Part shown: positions 8,886-15,072 of the stretch, piece by piece | How the letters are laid out: the number at the start of each line of letters is the position of its first letter | Position numbering within the stretch: position 1 is the first letter of the stretch | Assembly: GCF_020073745.1 (NCBI RefSeq) | Contig: NZ_JAIRAU010000001.1 | Coordinates: 434,001 to 498,000, forward strand | Reading direction: 5' to 3' | Length of the DNA stretch: 64,000 nt | From: Nannocystis pusilla | GTDB taxonomy: Bacteria > Myxococcota_A > Polyangia > Nannocystales > Nannocystaceae | Program-made: the position numbers and the translations under genes | The notes under the pieces: model-generated | What the model was told of the DNA's origin: nothing | Seen by the model: the letters and a program-made list of their open reading frames with translations, nothing else | Database searches by the model: none

Positions 8886-9365
8886 ATGCCGTCGCGCGTC
8901 ACGCACGTGCCGTCCCACATGACCCTCCGCGAGGCCCGCGACCTGTACCTCGAGCGCAACGGCTTCTCGACGGCCGAGTACTCGTCGCCGACGTTCGCGT
9001 TCCACATCCTCGGCCGCACGCTGAAGTTGCCGAACCCGCCGGCGCGCCGCCAGGTCGTCGCGCTCCACGACCTCCACCACGTGCTCACCGGCTACGGCAC
9101 CGACCTCGCCGGCGAGTCGGAGATGGGGGCCTGGGAGCTGCGCGCCGGCTGCAACACGCCATTTTTGTGGATGATCAACCTCACCGCGGTGCTGGGCGGC
9201 GTGTTCATCGCCCCCCTGCGCACGCTGCGGGCGTTCCGCGCCGCGAAGGGCCAGCGCAGCCTCTACGTCGACGGACGCGGCGCCGCGGCGGCGCTGAAGC
9301 TGACGGTCGCCGAGCTCCGGCGGCAGCTCGGCGTCCCGGCGCGCGGCCACACCGCCGCGCCCTGA
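8886..9365 (+). CDS. Coq4-like protein
   Basis: Protein of 159 residues with GAGGAG five bases before the ATG. The core ALHDLHHVLTGYGTDLAGESE fits the HDxxH-x11-E metal-ligand pattern of the Coq4 family, and the following GAWELRAGC and hydrophobic FLWMINLTAVLGGVF resemble the helical shell of Coq4-like proteins. Coq4 proteins act in quinone-ring decarboxylation and hydroxylation, but the role here is unproven because myxobacteria generally use menaquinone. It sits 36 bases before prmC. Confidence 0.75.
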   Translation: MPSRVTHVPSHMTLREARDLYLERNGFSTAEYSSPTFAFHILGRTLKLPNPPARRQVVALHDLHHVLTGYGTDLAGESEMGAWELRAGCNTPFLWMINLTAVLGGVFIAPLRTLRAFRAAKGQRSLYVDGRGAAAALKLTVAELRRQLGVPARGHTAAP

Positions 9366-9400
9366 GACCGCGCGGTCCGGCTACACTCTCGCGCCCGCCG

Positions 9401-10315
9401 ATGTCCTCCACGTCGCCTTCACGCCCCGCGCGCCAGCAGCTCTGGACCGTCCAGGAGGTGCTGAACTGGACCGTCGAGCGGTTCGAGCGGGCCGGCTTCG
9501 GCGAGGCCCGCGCCGACGCGCAGCACCTGGTGGCGCAGGCGCTCGGCTGCTCGCGCATGCAGATCTTCCTCCGCTACGACGCGCTGGTCGACGAGGCCCA
9601 GCGGACGGCGCTGCGCGAGCTGATCCGCCGGCGGCTGGCACGCGAGCCGGTGGCCTACATCGCCGGCAAACGCGGCTTCCACGGCCTCGGGCTCGAGCTC
9701 GCGGTCGATCGCCGGGTGCTGATCCCGCGGCCAGAGACCGAGCACCTGGTCGACTGGTTGCTCGAGCTGCTGCCGCCGCCGCCGCCGCCGTACCCGCTGC
9801 ACGTGCTCGACGTCGGCACCGGCTCGGGGGCGATCGCGCTGGCGGTCAAGCACGCGCGCCGCGACGTCGAGGTCACCGCGGTCGACGTCTCGCCCGACGC
9901 CCTCGCGGTCGCGCGCGAAAACGCGGCCAGCCTCGGCCTGCAGGTCGAGTTCGTCCGCGGCGATCTCCTGCGCGGCGTGAAGCTCCCCGAGGGCGGCCTG
10001 GCGGCGATCGCCGCCAACCTGCCCTACATCGCCTCGCCCGAGCTCGCCGAGCTGCAGCCCGAGGTCCGCGACTACGAGCCTCGCCTCGCGCTCGACGGCG
10101 GTCAGGACGGCCTCGATCTGGTGCGCCGGCTCGTCGACGCCTGCGCCGCGCCCGGGGTGCTGGTGCCCGAAGGCCGGCTGTTCCTCGAGATCGGGCTCGG
10201 TCAGGCGGAGGCGACCCGCGAGCACATGCTCGCCCGCGGCTACCAGTCGGTCGAGGTCCGTCGCGACGCGGCCGGGATCGACCGCGTCGTCAGCGGCTCG
10301 CCGCCGATCCACTGA
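9401..10315 (+). CDS. prmC: Peptide chain release factor N5-glutamine methyltransferase
   Basis: This encodes 304 residues and transfers a methyl group from S-adenosylmethionine to the Gln of the GGQ motif in release factors RF1 and RF2. The N-terminal helical domain is followed by RGFHGLGLELAVDRRVLIPR (the conserved FxG...V...LIPRPETE region), a SAM-binding VLDVGTGSGAIAL and an acidic AVDVSPDALAVA. The substrate-binding tetrapeptide, usually NPPY, reads NLPY here (AANLPYIAS), a conservative variant. A polyproline run (PPPPPPP) lies between the RPETE segment and the SAM site. It follows a Coq4-like gene on the same strand. Confidence 0.92.
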   Translation: MSSTSPSRPARQQLWTVQEVLNWTVERFERAGFGEARADAQHLVAQALGCSRMQIFLRYDALVDEAQRTALRELIRRRLAREPVAYIAGKRGFHGLGLELAVDRRVLIPRPETEHLVDWLLELLPPPPPPYPLHVLDVGTGSGAIALAVKHARRDVEVTAVDVSPDALAVARENAASLGLQVEFVRGDLLRGVKLPEGGLAAIAANLPYIASPELAELQPEVRDYEPRLALDGGQDGLDLVRRLVDACAAPGVLVPEGRLFLEIGLGQAEATREHMLARGYQSVEVRRDAAGIDRVVSGSPPIH

Positions 10316-10356
10316 CGAACTGGCGGCCGGAGCGCGGCTCTCCTATCCTGACGCGG

Positions 10357-11481
10357 ATGACCTCCCGACCGCTCGCGGGTCGCCGGCCGCTCGCGGTCGC
10401 GCTCGGGCTTGTCCTTTGGGACATGTCCTGCGCATCAGGTACCGAGCGCCTGGTCCGCAGGTCGGTGCCGGCGGCGATCGACGGGACGCTCGACGCGCTC
10501 GAGGACCCGCAGGTGCGCCGGCGCATCGACGGCCTGCTCGACCTGCCCGAGGTGCAGAAGGCCGCGCGCGAGCTGGCCGAGCAGGTCGCGGCCGGGGCGT
10601 TCGACGGCCTCACCGACGAGCAGCGGGTGGCGAAGGTCAAGCAGCTCAGCGAGGACTACGTCGGCGCGCTGTCGAAGGCCGTCGGCGACGGCCTGCGCGA
10701 GGACGTGAGCCCGGCCGTCGTCGACACCACCAGGCGCGCGGTGGAGCAGGCGATCGGGTCGGCGCTGTCGCCGTCGACGCGACAGGGCGCGGCGGCGCTG
10801 GCCGAGGCCCTGACCCGAAGGACAGTCACGACGTTGAGCGAGGGCGTGCGCGACGACCTCGGGCCGGCGACGCAGGCGGTGCTCGAGCGCAACCTCGGCC
10901 CGGGGATGCAGCGGGTGATCGAGGACAACCTCGGGCCGGCGCTGCGCACCACGATCGCCAGGGACATCGCGCCGGCGCTGCGCGAGGCGCTGAGCGAGGA
11001 GCTGGCCCCGGCAGCAGGCAAGGTCTCGCGCGAGGTCAGCCGCGAGGCGGTGCTCGGGGCCGTCGACGCGCTCGATCTCGTCGAGACCGATCCGCAGTAC
11101 GAGAAATTCCGCGAGCGCTTCTGGGGCCGCGTCGAGACCACGCTCCACCAGGGCGCGCGGATCGGCGAGACGATCGCGTGGATCCTCGCGCTCCTGGTCG
11201 TGATCCTCGGGCTGCTGCTGGCGCGGGCGATCGTGGTCCGCCGCAACGCGGAGCTCGAGCGCCAGCGCAGCGAGCGGATGCTCATGGCGATCTTGCACGA
11301 GCTGAAGCAGGGCGGCGCGGTGAAGGTCGAGCAGGTGGTCGACCACGTCCGCGCCCGCGACCCCGACCTCGCGCGCTCGTCCTCCCTCAACGAGATGATC
11401 CAGCGCGCGATCGCCATCGGTCGCGACCTGTTCGACGGCCGCCCCGACCTCGACGGCAAGCCCGACTCGCCGAAGCGCTGA
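10357..11481 (+). CDS. Membrane-anchored protein with amphipathic repeats, function unknown
   Basis: Protein of 374 residues. The start is followed by a signal-like stretch (RRPLAVALGLVLWDMSCASG) with a Cys that could be lipidated, but WDM is a poor lipobox. The WDMSC part is encoded by a 14-bp repeat pair (cores at 10408 and 10422), so the repeat has landed in the signal sequence. The middle contains degenerate helical repeats of the type NLGPALRTTIARDIAPAL, and one strong membrane helix lies near residues 268-290 (IAWILALLVVILGLLLARAI) followed by a basic cytoplasmic tail. I do not recognise it. It precedes the Ro60 gene with a 236-base gap, so joint regulation is doubtful. Confidence 0.65.
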   Translation: MTSRPLAGRRPLAVALGLVLWDMSCASGTERLVRRSVPAAIDGTLDALEDPQVRRRIDGLLDLPEVQKAARELAEQVAAGAFDGLTDEQRVAKVKQLSEDYVGALSKAVGDGLREDVSPAVVDTTRRAVEQAIGSALSPSTRQGAAALAEALTRRTVTTLSEGVRDDLGPATQAVLERNLGPGMQRVIEDNLGPALRTTIARDIAPALREALSEELAPAAGKVSREVSREAVLGAVDALDLVETDPQYEKFRERFWGRVETTLHQGARIGETIAWILALLVVILGLLLARAIVVRRNAELERQRSERMLMAILHELKQGGAVKVEQVVDHVRARDPDLARSSSLNEMIQRAIAIGRDLFDGRPDLDGKPDSPKR

Positions 11482-11528
11482 CCCTCGCGAGCGCGAGCCG
11501 GGCGAGCTCGAGGTGCGCGCGCGAAGCG

Positions 11529-11549
11529 AGATGTCCCAAAGGACATGCG
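11529..11549. repeat. Single palindromic repeat pair
   Basis: GATG and CATG cores at 11530 and 11544 are 14 bp apart and make a hairpin ATGTCC-CAAA-GGACAT. It lies just after the previous gene and may act as its transcript end. Confidence 0.7.
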
Positions 11550-11556
11550 CCTGCAC

Positions 11557-11717
11557 GGCATTGAGATGAGGATATAAATGGAGATAGAGTGAGATAAAAT
11601 TTTATTTACGATTCTTACCCGGTGATAACGGCTCAATGTCTTGAAACCAAAAAACTTTTCCGCCTGTGCCAGCGGCCGGTCCGGTGCCTGCTCAAGGGGG
11701 TGGACAAGGAGCCCGTC
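11557..11717 (+). promoter_or_regulatory. AT-rich leader/promoter region of the Ro60-Y RNA locus
   Basis: From about 11557 to 11670 the DNA turns strikingly AT-rich compared with everything around it, including TATAAA at 11573-11578 and the palindrome-like TAAAATTTTATTTA near 11596. TTGAGA lies at 11560. I could not fit a convincing -35/-10 pair or a sigma-54 GG-N10-GC site. The ribosome site AAGGAG (11706-11711) sits six bases before the ATG at 11718 and decides the start of the Ro60 gene. Confidence 0.45.
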
Positions 11718-13271
11718 ATGGTCAACCTCTCGATCTTCACCACCCGCAAGCACGCTCCCGTGGCCGACGCGGTGAACGAGGCCGGTGGTCGCGCGTACGC
11801 CCTGAGCGACAAGCACGCGCTGGCGCAGTACGCCGCGACCGGGTGCCTCAGCAACACCTTCTACACCACGGGTCAGGGTCAGCTCGACGCGGTGCGGGCG
11901 CTGGTCGGCAAGGTGAACGGCGAGTTCGTGGCCAAGGCGGCCGTGTACACGCGGCAGCACAGCCACATGAAGGACATGCCGGCGCTCTTGCTGGCCGAGC
12001 TGGCGAGCCGCGACGGCGAGCTGCTCGAGAAGGTGTTCGGGCGTGTCTGCGACAACGGCAAGATGCTGCGCAACTTCGTGCAGATCGTGCGGTCGGGCGC
12101 GACCGGGCGGCGTTCGCTCGGGTCGCGGCCGAAGCGGCTGGTGCGGCAGTGGCTCGAGCGCCGCAGCGACGCGCAGGTGTTCGGCGACTCGGTCGGCAAC
12201 GACCCGGCGCTGACCGACGTGCTGCGGATGGTCCACCCGAAGCCGACCACCGACGCCCGGCGGGCGCTCTACGGCTACCTGCTCGGGCGGCAGCACGACG
12301 CCGCGGCGCTGCCCGAGTGCGTGCGCACCTTCGAGGACTTCAAGGCGGGCCGCTCCGACCTGGTCCCCGACGTGCCGTTCCAGCTGCTCACCGGCTCGCC
12401 GCTGCGCGAGAGCGCGTGGCGGGCGATCGCCTCGCGCGCCGGCTGGCAGATGCTGCGCATGAACCTCAACACCTTCCTGCGCCACGGCGTGTTCGACGAC
12501 GCGGCGCTCACCAAGGCGCTCGCCAAGAAGTTGGCCGCGCCCGAGGAGGTCCGCAAGGCGCGGGTGTTCCCGTATCAGCTGCTCATGGCCTACAAGCAGG
12601 CCGACACCAAGGTGCCGAAGAAGATCCGCGACGCGCTCCACGACGCGATGGAGGCGGCGATCCACAACGTGCCCGCGGTCGACGGACAGATCTACGTCCT
12701 GCTCGACGTCTCGGGCTCGATGCACTCCCCGGTCACGGGGCACCGCAAGGGCGCGACCACGGCGGTGCGCTGCATCGACGCGGCGGCCCTGATCGCCGCG
12801 GCCTTCCTGCGCAAGAACCGAGACACCGAGGTCATCCCGTTCCACGACAAGGTCGTGCCGTGCAAGATCGACGGCCACGACAGCGTCCTCACCAACGCGC
12901 AGCGCCTGGCGAAGCTCCCGTCCGGCGGGACCAACTGCGCGGTGCCCCTGCAGGAGCTCAACCGCCGCAAGGCCAAGGGCGACCTGGTGATCTTCGTGTC
13001 CGACAACGAGTCGTGGATCGACACCCGCAGCACGTACCGCCGCGGGACGCAGGTGATGGAGGAGTGGGGCGTCTTCAAGCGCCGCAACCCGAAGGCGCAG
13101 CTGGTCTGCATCGACATCCAGCCGGGCGCGACCACGCAAGCACCTGACCGCAAGGACATCCTCAACGTCGGCGGCTTCTCCGACGACGTCTTCTCACTCG
13201 TCGCCGCGTTCGCGCGCGGCGGCCTCGCGGGCGAGCACTGGGTCCGCGCGATCGAGGCGATCACCCTGTGA
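11718..13271 (+). CDS. rsr: Ro60 (TROVE domain) RNA-binding protein
   Basis: Protein of 517 residues, the bacterial Ro60 orthologue. The N-terminal two thirds show the helical-repeat TROVE ring, with hallmark FYTTGQGQ, residues around VYTRQHSHMKDMPALLL, and RRALYGYLLG. The C-terminal third is a von Willebrand A domain with an intact MIDAS motif, YVLLDVSGSMHSPV. In animals and bacteria Ro60 holds misfolded RNAs in its central ring and binds Y RNAs on its outer surface; in Deinococcus it tethers to PNPase through a Y RNA. The ATG at 11718 with AAGGAG is preferred over an earlier in-frame start at 11622, which reads through the AT-rich leader. Seven Y-RNA-like units follow on the same strand, starting 14 bases after the stop. 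Confidence 0.95.
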   Translation: MVNLSIFTTRKHAPVADAVNEAGGRAYALSDKHALAQYAATGCLSNTFYTTGQGQLDAVRALVGKVNGEFVAKAAVYTRQHSHMKDMPALLLAELASRDGELLEKVFGRVCDNGKMLRNFVQIVRSGATGRRSLGSRPKRLVRQWLERRSDAQVFGDSVGNDPALTDVLRMVHPKPTTDARRALYGYLLGRQHDAAALPECVRTFEDFKAGRSDLVPDVPFQLLTGSPLRESAWRAIASRAGWQMLRMNLNTFLRHGVFDDAALTKALAKKLAAPEEVRKARVFPYQLLMAYKQADTKVPKKIRDALHDAMEAAIHNVPAVDGQIYVLLDVSGSMHSPVTGHRKGATTAVRCIDAAALIAAAFLRKNRDTEVIPFHDKVVPCKIDGHDSVLTNAQRLAKLPSGGTNCAVPLQELNRRKAKGDLVIFVSDNESWIDTRSTYRRGTQVMEEWGVFKRRNPKAQLVCIDIQPGATTQAPDRKDILNVGGFSDDVFSLVAAFARGGLAGEHWVRAIEAITL

Positions 13272-13285
13272 ACGCCTGACACCTT

Positions 13286-13352
13286 GGCTGCGGATGCCGG
13301 GCGGGACTACATCTTTTCCGATCCACGTCTCGCCCACCTCCTCGTCGCAGCC
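13286..13352 (+). ncRNA. Y-RNA-like unit 1 (minimal hairpin, no tRNA-like module)
   Basis: The ends pair perfectly (GGCTGCG with CGCAGCC), followed inward by an asymmetric internal loop with GATGCC and a second stem GGGCG/CGCCC. The conserved GGGACTACATC follows the 5' upper strand, as in all seven units, and CTCGTC precedes the 3' closing strand. No D or T arm is present, so it would be a short Ro-binding hairpin of about 67 nt. It starts 14 bases after the Ro60 stop. Confidence 0.7.
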
Positions 13353-13361
13353 GCTTTCTTC

Positions 13362-13498
13362 GAGCCTCGAATGCCGAAGGGACTACATCTCCAAGGCGAG
13401 CCGCCGGTTCGAATCCGGCCCACCCCGCGAGGGGCGGTAGTTCAGCGGACAGAACGCGCCAGTCGTCTCTTCTTCTTTTAAAGATCTCGTCGATGCCC
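13362..13498 (+). ncRNA. Y-RNA-like unit 2 with tRNA-like module
   Basis: After the shared AATGCC and GGGACTACATC comes a T arm (GCCGG-TTCGAAT-CCGGC, 13403-13419), an acceptor stem closed by the tetraloop GCGA (CCACCCC with GGGGCGG, one A-C mismatch) and a D arm (GTTC-AGCGGACA-GAAC, 13440-13455). The order T arm, acceptor, D arm is that of YrlA-type bacterial Y RNAs, not of a tRNA gene. The outer closing stem is the weakest of the seven, with two mismatches in eight. Confidence 0.8.
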
Positions 13499-13507
13499 AC
13501 CTTCTCC

Positions 13508-13639
13508 GGGCCTGAATGCCGGAGGGACTACATCTTGACGGTGAGGACGCCGGTTCGAATCCGGCCCGCCCCGTGCTCATGGGGAGGTAGCTCAGCGGCA
13601 GAGCGAACCGCGCTTGTCTCTTCACTCCTCGTCAGGCCC
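13508..13639 (+). ncRNA. Y-RNA-like unit 3 with tRNA-like module
   Basis: The outer stem GGGCCT/AGGCCC is perfect. T arm GCCGG-TTCGAAT-CCGGC at 13549-13565, acceptor CCGCCCC/GGGGAGG with one A-G mismatch and an eight-base cap, D arm GCTC-AGCGGCA-GAGC. The segments next to T and D arms can pair (GTGAGG/CTTCAC), taking the place of an anticodon stem. Confidence 0.82.
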
Positions 13640-13668
13640 ACTTTCTTCACACGCACACCTCGAGTTTT

Positions 13669-13802
13669 GGACTCCGAATGCACGGAGGGACTACATCTTT
13701 TGGAGATCGGGGTCGCTGGTTCGAATCCAGCCCGCTCCACTCGTACGGGGCGGTAGCTCAGCGGTTAGAGCACGAACGTCTCTTCGACCCTCGTCGGGGT
13801 CC
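13669..13802 (+). ncRNA. Y-RNA-like unit 4 with tRNA-like module
   Basis: Outer stem GGACTCC/GGGGTCC with one G-U pair. T arm GCTGG-TTCGAAT-CCAGC at 13715-13731, a full seven-pair acceptor with one G-U pair capped by ACTCGTAC, and D arm GCTC-AGCGGTTA-GAGC. The compensating changes relative to unit 3 in both the outer and T stems support a selected RNA structure. Confidence 0.85.
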
Positions 13803-13825
13803 ACCTTCTCCTGTCACATGAGCTC

Positions 13826-13958
13826 GGGCCTCGAATGCCCGCGGGGACTACATTTTTAATGACGAGGTCGCCGGTTCGAGTCCGGCCCGCTCCACTTCGC
13901 ACGGGGCGGTAGCTCAGCTGGTAGAGCACGAACGTCTCCGTACCTTTCGTCGAGGTCC
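13826..13958 (+). ncRNA. Y-RNA-like unit 5 with tRNA-like module
   Basis: Outer stem GGGCCTCG/CGAGGTCC with one G-U pair. T arm GCCGG-TTCGAGT-CCGGC, seven-pair acceptor capped by ACTTCGCAC, and a D arm with the tRNA-like loop AGCTGGTA that includes the GG pair used for D-loop/T-loop contact in tRNAs. The conserved motif reads GGGACTACATT here. Confidence 0.85.
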
Positions 13959-13966
13959 ACCTTCTT

Positions 13967-14036
13967 GGCTGCGAATGCCCGGGCGGGACTACATCCGTTC
14001 CAGATCCACGTCTCGCCCAAATTCTTCGTCGCAGCC
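13967..14036 (+). ncRNA. Y-RNA-like unit 6 (minimal hairpin, no tRNA-like module)
   Basis: Near copy of unit 1: outer stem GGCTGCG/CGCAGCC, inner stem GGGCG/CGCCC, conserved GGGACTACATC and CGTC before the 3' strand, with no D or T arm. About 70 nt. That two such units share the same stem sequences suggests duplication within the array. Confidence 0.7.
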
Positions 14037-14047
14037 GCCTTCTTTTT

Positions 14048-14178
14048 GGGTCGCGAATGCCGGAGTGACTACATCCAAGGGACCACGAGGTCGCTGGTTC
14101 GAATCCAGCCCGCGCGAGCGGTGGCTCAGCCTGGTAGAGCGCGTGGTAAGAGCGTCACTTCGAACCTCGTCGCGGCCC
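14048..14178 (+). ncRNA. Y-RNA-like unit 7 with shortened tRNA-like module
   Basis: Outer stem GGGTCGCG/CGCGGCCC with one G-U pair. T arm GCTGG-TTCGAAT-CCAGC at 14093-14109 and D arm GCTC-AGCCTGGTA-GAGC, but the acceptor has only four pairs (CCGC/GCGG) around the loop GCGA. The conserved motif reads GTGACTACATC. It is the last unit and its 3' strand runs into a T-tract. Confidence 0.82.
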
Positions 14179-14187
14179 GCCTTTTTT
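14171..14187 (+). terminator. Probable terminator of the Y RNA array
   Basis: The 3' strand of the closing stem of unit 7 is followed by CTTTTTT (14181-14187), the longest T-run around here. It would end a Ro60-Y RNA transcript 41 bases before the convergent XRE-EIIA gene ends. The earlier units end in weaker CTTCTT/CTTTCTT runs, so they may be cut from a common precursor. Confidence 0.6.
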
Positions 14188-14227
14188 CAGCGGTAGATCT
14201 TCGAGCGCGGCGTCGCGCTCGGTCACG

Positions 14228-15043
14228 TCAGCCGAACTCGCTTTCGACGTGGCGCACGCGCGCGAGCGCGGCCTCGGGCGTGGTCGCCTGGCACAGCTCG
14301 GCGACGGTGCCCGGCGTGGCCAGGCGAGCGGCCCGGGCCAGCATCTCGAGCGGCGCCCGACCGCCGCCGACGATCACGAGCAGCACCTGCAGCGGGAGGT
14401 CGTCGGGGGTCGGGACGTGGAGCGGGCGCGCGAGGGTGACGAGCGCGGCGACCGGCTCGAGCTCCGGGACGAGCGCGTGCGGGACGGCGACGCCGTGACC
14501 GACGCCGGTCGGCGACTCGCGCTCGCGCTCGCGGATCTCGGCGGCGAGCGTGGTGGCGTGCAGGCCCGGGGCGGCGCCGGCGAGGCGGGTGGCCGCGAGG
14601 TCGATGGCGTCGCCGAGGTAGCTGCACGACAGCTTGAGGATCACGCGCTCGGGGGTGAGCAGCTCGTGCAGCCGCGGGACCGCGGGGGCCGAGGCGGCGC
14701 CCCAGGCCGGGAATTCGGCGTCGAGGAACGCGTGGACGCGGGCGAGCTGGGCGGCGTTGAGCTTGCGGCGGGCGATCTCGAGGAACAAGAAGCTGGCCGA
14801 AGGGACATCCTCGAGGTAGCGGGCGACGAACGGCGAGACGCGCTGCGCGAGGTCGATGAGGAGCGTCGGCGGGAGGTCGAGGGCGCGGGCGATGGCGATC
14901 AGGCGGTCGGGCGTGGGGGCCTGGTCGTGGCCGTTCTCGACCCGGCTGAGGTACGCGCTCGAGACGCCGATCTTCTGCGCGAGAGCGCGGAGGCTGACGC
15001 CGGCGTCGACGCGGAGGAGGCGGAGGGTGGCGCCGAAGTGCAT
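14228..15043 (-). CDS. XRE-type DNA-binding domain fused to a PTS EIIA (type 2) domain
   Basis: Protein of 271 residues from the ATG at 15043. Residues 1-70 form a lambda-repressor-like helix-turn-helix (LRALAQKIGVSSAYLSRVEN). The C-terminal half is an EIIA fructose/Ntr-type domain with an intact phosphorylation-site signature, ERESPTGVGHGVAVPHAL, in which the His of VPH would accept phosphate. Phosphate state could thus set DNA binding. It lies 29 bases after the antiporter gene on the same strand and is probably in one operon; EIIA-Ntr is known to control potassium transport in other bacteria, which makes the pairing suggestive. Confidence 0.85.
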   Translation of the reverse strand: MHFGATLRLLRVDAGVSLRALAQKIGVSSAYLSRVENGHDQAPTPDRLIAIARALDLPPTLLIDLAQRVSPFVARYLEDVPSASFLFLEIARRKLNAAQLARVHAFLDAEFPAWGAASAPAVPRLHELLTPERVILKLSCSYLGDAIDLAATRLAGAAPGLHATTLAAEIRERERESPTGVGHGVAVPHALVPELEPVAALVTLARPLHVPTPDDLPLQVLLVIVGGGRAPLEMLARAARLATPGTVAELCQATTPEAALARVRHVESEFG

Positions 15044-15072
15044 GGGGGGCTCGCGGGGAATGATACGCGCGG

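Noticed and set aside
13284..13859. Small open frames inside the Y RNA array
   Set aside because: Several frames of 60-90 codons cross the units on both strands and look repetitive only because the RNAs are repetitive. None has a ribosome site, and they run through the paired stems.
13403..14140. Tandem tRNA genes
   Set aside because: T and D arms look perfect, but they come in the order T arm, acceptor, D arm, with a loop inside the acceptor and no anticodon arm or CCA end. A tRNA gene would run D arm, anticodon, T arm. The surrounding GGGACTACATC units and the Ro60 gene fit Y RNAs instead.
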